Positions 36,854 to 45,365 of a stretch of 64,000 nucleotides of DNA are shown piece after piece. The notes below the pieces were generated by a model that saw only the letters and a program-made list of their open reading frames with translations, was not told the DNA's origin and ran no database searches. Source of the DNA: an uncultured Cellvibrio sp. (GTDB lineage: Bacteria; Pseudomonadota; Gammaproteobacteria; Pseudomonadales; Cellvibrionaceae); contig CAMLKG010000001.1 in the NCBI GenBank assembly GCA_946480695.1, positions 1-64,000 on the forward strand, given 5' to 3'. The position numbers were made by a program, and so were the translations under genes. Position 1 is the stretch's first letter. Each line of letters starts with the position of its first letter.

Positions 36854-36894
36854 AAACGTTAAAAGGCGTGCATTGAGCACGCCTTTTAACGTTT
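36854..36894. terminator. Bidirectional terminator, 18-bp stem
   Basis: AAACGTTAAAAGGCGTGC pairs exactly with the sequence at 36877-36894 around a five-base loop. It lies between the zinc-ribbon gene and the convergent GH94 gene and can serve both. Confidence 0.9.
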
Positions 36895-36907
36895 ACCATT
36901 TTGATTT

Positions 36908-39271
36908 TCAGGGAATCAAAACATCCAATTGATATTCGCGCCCCATTTCAATGTTGCGTACGCAATTATCAGCCAGCACTTCACCATCACAACGCAATTG
37001 CAGGGTGTCGGTTGCACCGCGCTTGATGCTCACCACAAAACGTGCGCCGCGGAATTCACGAATCGCCTTGGCTTCACGCCAATCCGACGGCAATTGCGGA
37101 TTTACTCGCAAGCCTTCGGTATCACCCTGCAAACCAAAAATCCCTTCCACTAAACAGCGATACACCCAGGACACGGTACCCGTATTAAACAGTTGTGATG
37201 AACGGCCTGCTGTACGCGGATATTGATAGTAAGCGCCCCGATAATAATTGGGGATGTAAACCGGCAACTGGCCACGCTGCAAGTAATCGGCCTCATCCGG
37301 CCCGGGAATCATTTGTCGCAATAACTTATAAGCCCGGTCTTTTTCGGCAATGGTGAACAAACTGTAAATATAAAACACCGCTGCATGGTTATAGACGGAA
37401 CCATTTTCTGCTGACCCTGGATGCTTCTGGGTTACACGACCGACATCATCGCGCATAGCAGTATAAGCGGGAGCCAGCATGGCAACCCCATAGGGGGTTT
37501 CCAATTGTGCTTCTACCGCCGCGATCATTTTTTTGCGTTGCTGTTCGTTAGCAGCGCCACCAAGAATGGCCCAACTCTGCGGGTTCAAAAAGATGCGGCC
37601 TTCTTTATCCTTGCTGATACCGAACACAACATCATCATCTGTAATACCGCGACCGAACCACTCACCATCCCACAAGTATTTATTGACCGCCGCATTGACC
37701 TCTTGCGCACCGTTAACAAATTCCTGTTGCACATCTTGGTGGGCGGTTTTAGCGCAAACATCGGCCCATAAATTCAATGCGTAAGCGGTTGCTACGGATA
37801 ACCAACCGGATACACCCTTACCCTTATAGCCCACCATATTCATTGGATCGCACCAATCGCCCTGCGCAATAAAACTCAGGCCGCGATAATCACGCGCTTG
37901 CAACAACCAACGCATGGCATTACTGATGCGCTCGAATACGCTGAGGGTCTTACCATCATGCCCAGCCACCAACTCGTTCAAAATGGCGTAGTCATTGGTT
38001 TCATCCAGATAGGTTTTTAAACATACCGGCAACCAAACGCAGTGATCGGTATGAGGAATCTGGTTGATATATTTTAGCTCTGCACCTTCGACCAGCAAAA
38101 TACCATCGGGCATAGCGCCCGATGCTTCCTGCTGGCTTAACGCATGCAAAAATGCCGCACGGGTGACTTCCGGTTTGATAAATGCCATGCCCATGTTGTC
38201 CTGCAAATAATTGCGCGTCTGCGGGTCCGTAGTCAGGCGGTTGACATCACCGTGATAAAACACCTGGCGCGGCAGCCAATTGTTTACAAAGTTATCCAGC
38301 TCAGGGTCCGGTGTTTCTATTTTTAAACAACCGCTACCGCTGGCAACATACGCGGCATATTCCGCGCGCGCCCTGGCAAAACCCTGTTCACTTAAATAGG
38401 TGTCGCGTATTTTCCGGATTTCAGTATCATCAAATGCAGGGCCAAAAATAAAACGATAAACCTGCTCGCCATTCGCCGCCAGTTCCAAACGATATTGCAA
38501 AATCGCCGCTGGTGTTTCATAGCGGGCATCACCGCCTGATAAGGTTTCTTGCTGCAAACCCGATGGATTGTGCAAACCACCCTCACCTTCAAAGGTTTCC
38601 TGTTTCGCTTCCCAGGCATGCGGTTTTTGTTCGTGCAGGAAAAAGGTTTTATCTTTAAAGAATTTATTTTTGAAGTGATCGGCCACCTTTTGGTACGGCG
38701 TTACGCAAGTAGCAATAATACCGCCCAGGTCGTTACGATATTCCGCGGACTGGTTCATCCAGGACATATAGCCCACCGGAAAGTAAGGGTAAATACTGAT
38801 TCGACGCGCACGGCCGGAATGATTGGTAACTTTCACTTCCCATAGCTCAACCACGTCTGCAACCGGCAGGGATAATGTCAATTCGATTTCAATCCCTAAT
38901 GATTGCAACCTCCAGCGTAAATCACTTTGCCCCACGGAAAATACATAATTTTCATAGGCCGCACGCACCGGCTCATAAGGCGCTGAAAAAATTTCGCCGG
39001 TTTCTTCATCCTTCACATAAAAAAAACGACCAGGATGATGCGCGTAATACGGTTGCTCCGGCTGCATGAATGTTTTTGCTTCCAGATTGGGCGCATAAGC
39101 ATATTTGGCGGGTTCCGGTTGCATAAATTGCGCAACGGCATAACCGCGGCAAGTGGATTGGATCATCATCCGCTGGTTCCATAAAAAACCGGCGGCGCGT
39201 GGCATGGCGGTGGGACTATGTAATTCATAGCGTTGGCCAGCATCGCTGGGATTAAGTAGAGAAGTAGTCAT
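36908..39271 (-). CDS. GH94 sugar phosphorylase, probably cellobionic acid phosphorylase
   Basis: 787-residue cytoplasmic GH94 enzyme: beta-sandwich N-terminal domain (about 1-300), linker helices, and an (alpha/alpha)6 barrel with the GDWCDP catalytic segment at 471-476. GH94 enzymes cleave beta-glucosides with phosphate to give alpha-glucose-1-phosphate. Three lines favour cellobionate: the length matches what I recall for the Saccharophagus enzyme (about 788), a gluconokinase is adjacent, and Arg612 and Lys616 sit four apart in the loop that I recall binds the gluconate carboxylate. Cellobiose or cellodextrin phosphorylase remain alternatives. Confidence 0.8.
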   Translation of the reverse strand: MTTSLLNPSDAGQRYELHSPTAMPRAAGFLWNQRMMIQSTCRGYAVAQFMQPEPAKYAYAPNLEAKTFMQPEQPYYAHHPGRFFYVKDEETGEIFSAPYEPVRAAYENYVFSVGQSDLRWRLQSLGIEIELTLSLPVADVVELWEVKVTNHSGRARRISIYPYFPVGYMSWMNQSAEYRNDLGGIIATCVTPYQKVADHFKNKFFKDKTFFLHEQKPHAWEAKQETFEGEGGLHNPSGLQQETLSGGDARYETPAAILQYRLELAANGEQVYRFIFGPAFDDTEIRKIRDTYLSEQGFARARAEYAAYVASGSGCLKIETPDPELDNFVNNWLPRQVFYHGDVNRLTTDPQTRNYLQDNMGMAFIKPEVTRAAFLHALSQQEASGAMPDGILLVEGAELKYINQIPHTDHCVWLPVCLKTYLDETNDYAILNELVAGHDGKTLSVFERISNAMRWLLQARDYRGLSFIAQGDWCDPMNMVGYKGKGVSGWLSVATAYALNLWADVCAKTAHQDVQQEFVNGAQEVNAAVNKYLWDGEWFGRGITDDDVVFGISKDKEGRIFLNPQSWAILGGAANEQQRKKMIAAVEAQLETPYGVAMLAPAYTAMRDDVGRVTQKHPGSAENGSVYNHAAVFYIYSLFTIAEKDRAYKLLRQMIPGPDEADYLQRGQLPVYIPNYYRGAYYQYPRTAGRSSQLFNTGTVSWVYRCLVEGIFGLQGDTEGLRVNPQLPSDWREAKAIREFRGARFVVSIKRGATDTLQLRCDGEVLADNCVRNIEMGREYQLDVLIP

Positions 39272-39340
39272 GGAGAAACCCTAACAGAAATTACGACGAG
39301 CAGAATTCGGAAATTTGCGCCGCATAGCGGCGCGAAAAAA

Positions 39341-40984
39341 TTATGAGTGGCGCGCGTTAAGTTCGACCTGGATATTTTCCAGTTGTTTATCAGTGAGATT
39401 GTAGAAAATCAACGACAACGCGGTGAGCAGCGCAAATAGGCCCGGCACAACCGTTTGCATATAGACGATGCTATCGAGCGATGCCCCCTCCTGCATTTGG
39501 CCGGCTTGATACCCCATCACCGCTAACACCGATAGCATTAACGCCGAACCGGCGGCACTGCCGATTTTTTGCGAAAAGGTCGTGGCCGCAAAAGTCATGG
39601 CAGTAGCACGGCGACCGTTCTTCCATTCGTTATAGTCGGCCACATCGGCGTACATGGACCAGGTAATCGGCGGTTTAAAGCCGAGTGCAACGCTGATTAA
39701 AATATTCAGCGCAAACATCCACAATATTTCAGCCGGCAATTCCGCACTGTCCTGTTTGGTACCATCAGCACGGGTACGTACCACGCTGATCACCTGGCCT
39801 TTTGCGTCCTCCAGGGTCAACCTGGGACCCGCTTCAGCCAAGGGCACACGCTCTTTGATAATCCAGAAAATTTTGTCGTGGCGCAGCCACTGGTAGGTGT
39901 CGCCTTCAGCGTGGTCACCTGCCAGCAATGTATTCGCATCCAGCAATACAGTGTCATTTCCAGCAATATCGACCACACCGTGTTTATCCGGCTTGGGAAT
40001 AAATGCAAATATAATCGAGAGAGTCGCCACTACCACCATTAGCCCCATCATTAATTTGCGCTTGTCGATGTATTTGGTCACAGTGGAGGCCAGCATAGCG
40101 CCGACCATCAAGCCAGCCATTTGCAAGCCGATGTAATTGCCCAGCAAATCCGGGCGCTCTACAAAGTAGCGAAAGTAATAAGCCGCTGAACTGCCGCGCA
40201 AGGTCATGGTTATCATGAATACCAGCGCTAACACAAACAGTACCATCCAGGGACGACACGTGAATAAATCTTTTAAATCCGCCAGGGGATTTGTTTTTTC
40301 TTGCGTAATAGAGGGCTGGATGCGCTCGCGCGTGCTAAAAAAGGTCACCACAAACAAACACGAAGCAATCACGGCATACACAACCATTGTCAGCTGCCAC
40401 CCTTTCGCAGAGTAGCGGTCGCCATCGCCAAAATATTCAGCTAATTCCGGAGTGGCTGCACCCACCAAAATGCTGCTGAAATACGCAAAAAAGAAACGCG
40501 TACTATTGAGTATGTTGCGCTCCTGGATATTACCGGTAAGCACGGCTGACAGTGAGTTATAGGGCATGTTCAGCACGGTATAGCAAAGCATTAAAAAACT
40601 GTAAGTGGCATAGGCCCAAATCAATTTGCCGGTTTCATCCAGGTCGGGCGTACTCATCGTCAAGATACCCGCCCCCATCATGGGCAACGCCCCCCAAATC
40701 AAATATGGGCGAAACTTTCCCCAGCGGGTCTTTGTGCGATCAGCAATGCCGCCCATAATCGGGTCGGTAATCGCATCTATAATCTTGGTAACGGTGACCA
40801 TGGTCGCCGCAGCGGCGGCCCCGATGCCAAAAACATCCGTATAAAAAAAGACGAGGTAGGAGCCGATAATTGCCCAATAAAAGTTAAACCCTGCATCGCC
40901 AAGGCCATAACCGATTCGCTCGCGCCAACTGAGTCTGGCCAGACGATCATCTTTCGTTACTACGGGTTCTTGCGCGTTCACCAT
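39341..40984 (-). CDS. GPH-family (MelB-like) sugar:cation symporter with periplasmic insert
   Basis: 547-residue MFS transporter, longer than the usual 450 or so. The GPH signatures YGLGDAGFN and DPIMGGIADRTKTRWGKFRPYLI in the N-terminal half are typical of MelB-like symporters. Between helices 9 (about 310-330) and 10 (about 421-437) is a soluble insert of about 90 residues, predicted periplasmic. CGGAGAG precedes the ATG. Lies between the lacI-type gene and the phosphorylase; it probably imports the disaccharide acid. Confidence 0.88.
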   Translation of the reverse strand: MVNAQEPVVTKDDRLARLSWRERIGYGLGDAGFNFYWAIIGSYLVFFYTDVFGIGAAAAATMVTVTKIIDAITDPIMGGIADRTKTRWGKFRPYLIWGALPMMGAGILTMSTPDLDETGKLIWAYATYSFLMLCYTVLNMPYNSLSAVLTGNIQERNILNSTRFFFAYFSSILVGAATPELAEYFGDGDRYSAKGWQLTMVVYAVIASCLFVVTFFSTRERIQPSITQEKTNPLADLKDLFTCRPWMVLFVLALVFMITMTLRGSSAAYYFRYFVERPDLLGNYIGLQMAGLMVGAMLASTVTKYIDKRKLMMGLMVVVATLSIIFAFIPKPDKHGVVDIAGNDTVLLDANTLLAGDHAEGDTYQWLRHDKIFWIIKERVPLAEAGPRLTLEDAKGQVISVVRTRADGTKQDSAELPAEILWMFALNILISVALGFKPPITWSMYADVADYNEWKNGRRATAMTFAATTFSQKIGSAAGSALMLSVLAVMGYQAGQMQEGASLDSIVYMQTVVPGLFALLTALSLIFYNLTDKQLENIQVELNARHS

Positions 40985-41080
40985 TACTCTCCGGTATTAA
41001 AAAGCGTTTTTCCCCTGTTGCAGCGGGAAATGCGGATTTATTTGCTTGGGGCCTGGGTCTTATCGTTTAAAAATCGCCTG

Positions 41081-42118
41081 CTATTTCAGGCGGCTGGTAG
41101 AAGCGCGTTTACGAATCTCATAACCCATGTCAACTTTTTTGGATTCAATGGGCTTTTCGTTAAGCACACGGATAATCATATCGGCGGCCTTAACCCCCAT
41201 TTCGTAACGCCCCACCGACACACTGGTGAGCGAGGGATTAACATAAGCCGCCGCTTCAATATCGTTAAACCCGCAAATGGCGAGATCCTGGGGTACCTTG
41301 ATATTCATGCGCTGGGCTTCAAACAGTGCACCCAACGCGAGGTCATCGTTTACACAAAAGACCGCATCAACCACACCATTGGTGGACGCCATCAGGCTTT
41401 TAAATAACTCGCCGCCCACGCCTATCGATGAAGGTTCCGGGGTGGTGACTATGAAATTCTTATCGAACTTACCCACTTGCTCCAGTGCCAACTTGTAACC
41501 CTGCATACGCTGTTGCACACGCGGGTCCATACGCGCACCGATGAAGCCAATGCGTTCATAACCCTGGCCCAGCAAATGCTTGACGACGTCATAACCCGCA
41601 CGCCCGTGGGCAAAGCCTACATTCATATCAATAGGGTCAGCGAGCAACTCCATCATTTGCACAATGGGAATACGGGCTTTATGCAGGAAATTCTGGCAGG
41701 CCTTGGTTTGGTCGCCACCGGTGATAATCAGGCCTTCGGGCGACTGGCTGAGCAAGGTGCGAATCATCTTTTCTTCTTCAAGTGGCGAATAATGGGTATC
41801 CACCAACAGCACCTTATAACCGTTGGCCCCCATTACCTCATAAATTCCCCGTAATACTTCGGTAAATACAATATTACTCAGCGAGGGAATAGCCACACCG
41901 ATTACCCGTGACTTGGAAGACGCCAGCGAACTTGCGTGCTGGTTGGGGATGTACCCTAAGGAATCAATCGCCTTTTGCACCTGGATGCGCAGTGATTCAG
42001 AGACTTTTTCAGGCTGGTTGATAACGCGGGATACTGTGATAGCACTAACACCAGAGGCATTAGCAACGTCAACCAAGGTGATTTTCTTATCTGAAAGTCT
42101 TTTTTTTGCTGTTTTCAT
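41081..42118 (-). CDS. LacI-family transcriptional regulator of the cellobionate cluster
   Basis: 345 residues: N-terminal LacI helix-turn-helix with LVDVANASGVSAITVSRVINQ, hinge helix with ASSLASSKS, then a periplasmic-binding-protein-like sugar-binding domain. The start at 42118 (MKTAKKR) gives the normal N terminus; the ORF to 42157 adds 13 unsupported residues. First gene of the leftward regulator-transporter-phosphorylase operon and divergent from the gluconokinase, so it likely represses both directions until sugar binds. The natural ligand is unknown. Confidence 0.93.
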   Translation of the reverse strand: MKTAKKRLSDKKITLVDVANASGVSAITVSRVINQPEKVSESLRIQVQKAIDSLGYIPNQHASSLASSKSRVIGVAIPSLSNIVFTEVLRGIYEVMGANGYKVLLVDTHYSPLEEEKMIRTLLSQSPEGLIITGGDQTKACQNFLHKARIPIVQMMELLADPIDMNVGFAHGRAGYDVVKHLLGQGYERIGFIGARMDPRVQQRMQGYKLALEQVGKFDKNFIVTTPEPSSIGVGGELFKSLMASTNGVVDAVFCVNDDLALGALFEAQRMNIKVPQDLAICGFNDIEAAAYVNPSLTSVSVGRYEMGVKAADMIIRVLNEKPIESKKVDMGYEIRKRASTSRLK

Positions 42119-42169
42119 AGGCAATATCTGCACTTGGCTATTATTTTTTGCTAACATACCACAAGCCCA

Positions 42170-42185
42170 ATGGTTGCGCTATCAT
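42170..42185. promoter_or_regulatory. Candidate LacI-family operator
   Basis: ATGGTTGCGCTATCAT is an imperfect palindrome (12 of 16 positions symmetric) centred on CG, the typical form of LacI/GalR-family sites. It lies in the 158-base gap between the divergent regulator and gluconokinase genes. No similar site was found by eye before the transporter or phosphorylase genes, which fits control of one promoter region. Confidence 0.55.
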
Positions 42186-42276
42186 CTACGTTTGTTTGAA
42201 CAATTTGATTGCGATTCCATTACATCATCCAACCAGGGGTTGGACCAGTCGTAGGATGTACACGAGATCACACCAG

Positions 42277-42846
42277 ATGCAGCATTCATTTGCCCTAACC
42301 AACCCGGACGCAGACACTAACCTGATCATTGTGATGGGTGTATCCGGAAGCGGTAAATCCTCGGTGGCCAAGGCCCTGGCAGATCACTACGGTTATGAGT
42401 TCCTGGATGGTGACGATTTTCACAGCCAGGAATCACGTGACCTTATGGCTCAAGGCATTCCGCTGACTGATGCCCTGCGCTTGCCCTGGGTAATCCGCAT
42501 GCGCGATTACTTTCGCGATGCAGCGACAAGGAGCCAGCATTCCACGCTGGCATTCTCCGGTTTAAAGCGGGCCCATCGCGATGAACTGCGCAAGGCCGGG
42601 CTTAAAACAATGTTCATTTTCCTCCATTCCGACAAAGACACTATCCAGATACGCGTTAACAAACGCGCTGGTCACTTTATGGCGCCCAGCCTGGTTGATA
42701 GCCAATTTGATAGCCTGGAAGACCCAGGCAGTGAAGCTGATGTATATCGAATTGATGTGCGCGGCTCGCTCGACCAGGTAGTCGCCCAGGCAATCGGTGT
42801 TATTGACCGCGAGCTTCATCGGCAACCTGATGCCCTTTTAGCCTGA
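42277..42846 (+). CDS. Gluconokinase
   Basis: Phosphorylates gluconate to 6-phosphogluconate. P-loop GVSGSGKSS near residue 20, then the gluconokinase-type DGDDFHSQESRDLMAQGIPLTDALRLPW and SGLKRAHRDELR. The ATG at 42277 gives 189 residues; an ATG at 42256 in frame is also possible, and the longer ORF to 42148 overlaps the lacI promoter. Divergent from the GH94 operon: gluconate is what a cellobionate phosphorylase would release. Confidence 0.93.
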   Translation: MQHSFALTNPDADTNLIIVMGVSGSGKSSVAKALADHYGYEFLDGDDFHSQESRDLMAQGIPLTDALRLPWVIRMRDYFRDAATRSQHSTLAFSGLKRAHRDELRKAGLKTMFIFLHSDKDTIQIRVNKRAGHFMAPSLVDSQFDSLEDPGSEADVYRIDVRGSLDQVVAQAIGVIDRELHRQPDALLA

Positions 42847-42970
42847 GCTATCCTTTAAGGGCAGAAAAACCAACTTCGACTTGGCAGGCGCTTGTCCTGT
42901 CGCCAGAATATGAACTCCTGACAATGAGCTTGATCCAAGTAGCAACGATTAGCCCACGGAGATTCACCCC

Positions 42971-43264
42971 ATGTCCTTTCGCAAGCCCATCATGTGTTTT
43001 GGCCTGATAGCAGTAATTACAAATTTATCTGCGTGCGCCGGAAAAACCCAATTCCGCAGCGCTTGCGATAAGGAAGTTGAAACCGCCTGGAGCGAACTTT
43101 CGATTGCCAAAGCAGAGGGATTCAGCGGTACCTTAAGCTATACCAAGGCATTAAGTTTGATTACCGCCGCGCGGGCCAAACAGGCCGTTGAGAATTTTGA
43201 TGGTTGTTATAACAGCGCAAAGGATGCACGCTTTTACATCCTCGAATCCCGCAAAGGCCAATAA
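42971..43264 (+). CDS. Small lipoprotein of unknown function
   Basis: 97 residues with a lipoprotein signal peptide; the lipobox LSAC puts the lipidated Cys at residue 22. The mature part is mostly helical with two further Cys. No family recognised. Stands alone with a strong shared terminator behind it. Confidence 0.7.
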   Translation: MSFRKPIMCFGLIAVITNLSACAGKTQFRSACDKEVETAWSELSIAKAEGFSGTLSYTKALSLITAARAKQAVENFDGCYNSAKDARFYILESRKGQ

Positions 43265-43292
43265 CCGGGTTTTCATTAAAATGATGGTAATA

Positions 43293-43325
43293 AAAAAAAC
43301 AGCGCCCATTGGCGCTGTTTTTTTG
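43293..43325. terminator. Bidirectional terminator
   Basis: AACAGCGCC and GGCGCTGTT form a stem around CATT, flanked by eight A on the left and seven T on the right. It serves both the lipoprotein gene and the convergent phytase gene. Confidence 0.92.
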
Positions 43326-43329
43326 TTAG

Positions 43330-45282
43330 CTAATCGAGTTGTAAGGCTGTACGAATTTTTTTCCAATCAATATATTTAAAATTTTGCGGTGCTTCGGGCA
43401 TTACTTTGTGACCGTCCTGGACCACCAGCAAACCTTCATTAAATGTGCCGCCGAGGTTAAAAGAGCTTACCTCCAACCCATCGGTCTCCGATACCCCGTC
43501 AATGCCATTTTCCGCATCCATATCGATTCGCACGCGGCCACGCACTTTGAATGGCGGTAACGCATCCATAACCACGAAAGAATTATTACCCTGGCTTGAT
43601 ACCACCACATAGGAATGTCGCTGTCCCTGATAGATACCAAGCCCTTCTATATCCGCCACCAGCAAATCCCCGGCAACCAGTACCAATTGCGGGGTGATAC
43701 CTGCGTCGGGCTCGGCACCTAGTGTCCAGAGCGCCACATCTTCTTCCCCTAAAAATAAACGCTGGTTTTTATCATCTGCCACACAACCTTCCGGCTGGCT
43801 TTTTACGTAAAAGCGACGCACGACATTGCCATGCCACTGCACTTTCTTTTTTTCATCAATGCTGGCTGTCAATTCAATTTGCTGGAATTCACCACTTTTC
43901 CCGTTGGGAATTGCATAGGTTTTAGGAAGGGTTTTTGAGCCGGCAGCTTCTGCTGATTGGTAAAGGCAAAAGCCGTAGATTTCATCAAGGTCCGTTTTTA
44001 CCTGGCCCGAGAAACTGAGTTTGCCGGATGGGTCTATCGTATAAATCGCCAGGCTGTTGTTATCGCGATTGGTTGCTACCGCAATATCGACACGTTTATT
44101 TCCCACGGGAATGCCGTAGCGCACATCGACATTATTTAATTTGCCGGTATTGAAGTGCTGGACCTGCTTGCCTTGTAAATCGTACACCAACAAACCTTGT
44201 TGTTTATTGGTGCCTATCACGCGGCTCTTGCCCGGATTTTTCTTGTTGACCCAAATTGCAGGATCGTCCGCCGCATCACCGAAACGTGCCATCGCCTCCG
44301 TTTGCGCATCGGCGGTTACCGATTTAATGATAAAAGGCGTTGCCGCTTTTTCCGGCTCAAAACGCCAGGCAATATCAAGGCGATGATGCTGGTGCGTTGA
44401 TTCATCAAATAATAAGGCGGTGAGTTGCTGCTGTTGCCGGGAGTAACCAACCGCAAGGTTGCCAATGTTATCCACGGCTCCAGCCAAAACAGTTTTTTCT
44501 ACATGGAACCCATTATTTTTTTTTCGATATAAAAGCAGGCTTTTATTTTTTGGTTCATACAACGCCAAACCGCCAGGAATAGCTGCCAATAGTTCGACTG
44601 CATCACTTAATTTTCCAAACGGTTTGATCAAATCAACAATTTTTCGGCCAGGTGCCGCTTCAGCAGAAGCATCAAAACTCCACACACCGACTGATTCCTC
44701 CGCAATAAATAGTAATTCTTCGCCATCATCGACTGCACAGGCTTTGCTGTTAGGTGGTATCGGCAACGAACGAATTTTTTTTAGCTTTGGTCGCCCCTGG
44801 GTATCCAGCACCAACCAATGCTCCGCGGTTCCGCGTTCATCCAGTAAATACAGCGATAAATTACCAACGGTATCGCGGCTCAGACAGAGGTTTTCAATTT
44901 TAAAGGATGGCACCGGCAGACGAATAAATTCGCTAATCGTTTTGGCGTGGCGATCAAGGGTAACAAGTGCGGGTTGTTGTTCGGGTAATAGAAGGGTGGC
45001 AACCACTGTTTGCTCGCTCCTGGTGCCGTTAACGACAACTGCGGTGTTATCCCGCCAGTCGAGCAATTCAGCCGCAACAGCAAGCCTCGCCAGGGATTTC
45101 CCATGAGCGTCCAGCCAACGGATACCATTGTGGTCGTCAACCGCAAGATAACCACCATCCGGTAATGGAGCCAAAGCAGCGGAATTAATATTAACAATAT
45201 CAGATGTGAATGTTTTTTCGCTGGCCAGGCAGATAGGGAAAATTTGAATTATAAAAAAAGAAACACATAAAAAAAATTTCAT
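43330..45282 (-). CDS. Beta-propeller 3-phytase, double-domain
   Basis: Secreted phytase, 650 residues, signal peptide to about 20. The C-terminal half (about 320-650) is a beta-propeller phytase domain with the family motif DAADDPAIW (336-344) and calcium- and phosphate-site segments such as NNVDVRYG and ATNRDN. The N-terminal half (about 25-315) looks like a second, decayed propeller lacking the motif. Releases phosphate from phytate with calcium. Cotranscribed with the TonB receptor upstream; the pair is a phytate or inositol-phosphate scavenging unit. Confidence 0.92.
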   Translation of the reverse strand: MKFFLCVSFFIIQIFPICLASEKTFTSDIVNINSAALAPLPDGGYLAVDDHNGIRWLDAHGKSLARLAVAAELLDWRDNTAVVVNGTRSEQTVVATLLLPEQQPALVTLDRHAKTISEFIRLPVPSFKIENLCLSRDTVGNLSLYLLDERGTAEHWLVLDTQGRPKLKKIRSLPIPPNSKACAVDDGEELLFIAEESVGVWSFDASAEAAPGRKIVDLIKPFGKLSDAVELLAAIPGGLALYEPKNKSLLLYRKKNNGFHVEKTVLAGAVDNIGNLAVGYSRQQQQLTALLFDESTHQHHRLDIAWRFEPEKAATPFIIKSVTADAQTEAMARFGDAADDPAIWVNKKNPGKSRVIGTNKQQGLLVYDLQGKQVQHFNTGKLNNVDVRYGIPVGNKRVDIAVATNRDNNSLAIYTIDPSGKLSFSGQVKTDLDEIYGFCLYQSAEAAGSKTLPKTYAIPNGKSGEFQQIELTASIDEKKKVQWHGNVVRRFYVKSQPEGCVADDKNQRLFLGEEDVALWTLGAEPDAGITPQLVLVAGDLLVADIEGLGIYQGQRHSYVVVSSQGNNSFVVMDALPPFKVRGRVRIDMDAENGIDGVSETDGLEVSSFNLGGTFNEGLLVVQDGHKVMPEAPQNFKYIDWKKIRTALQLD

Positions 45283-45365
45283 GAATAATTATCCTGAGTC
45301 AATAAACGGCGCACGCGCAACGTACAAAAGCTCACTAATCTAAACACCATAAAATTAATGATGGA

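Noticed and set aside
40985..41080. Second LacI-type operator before the transporter gene
   Set aside because: No CG-centred palindrome resembling the one at 42170-42185 was found in this gap.
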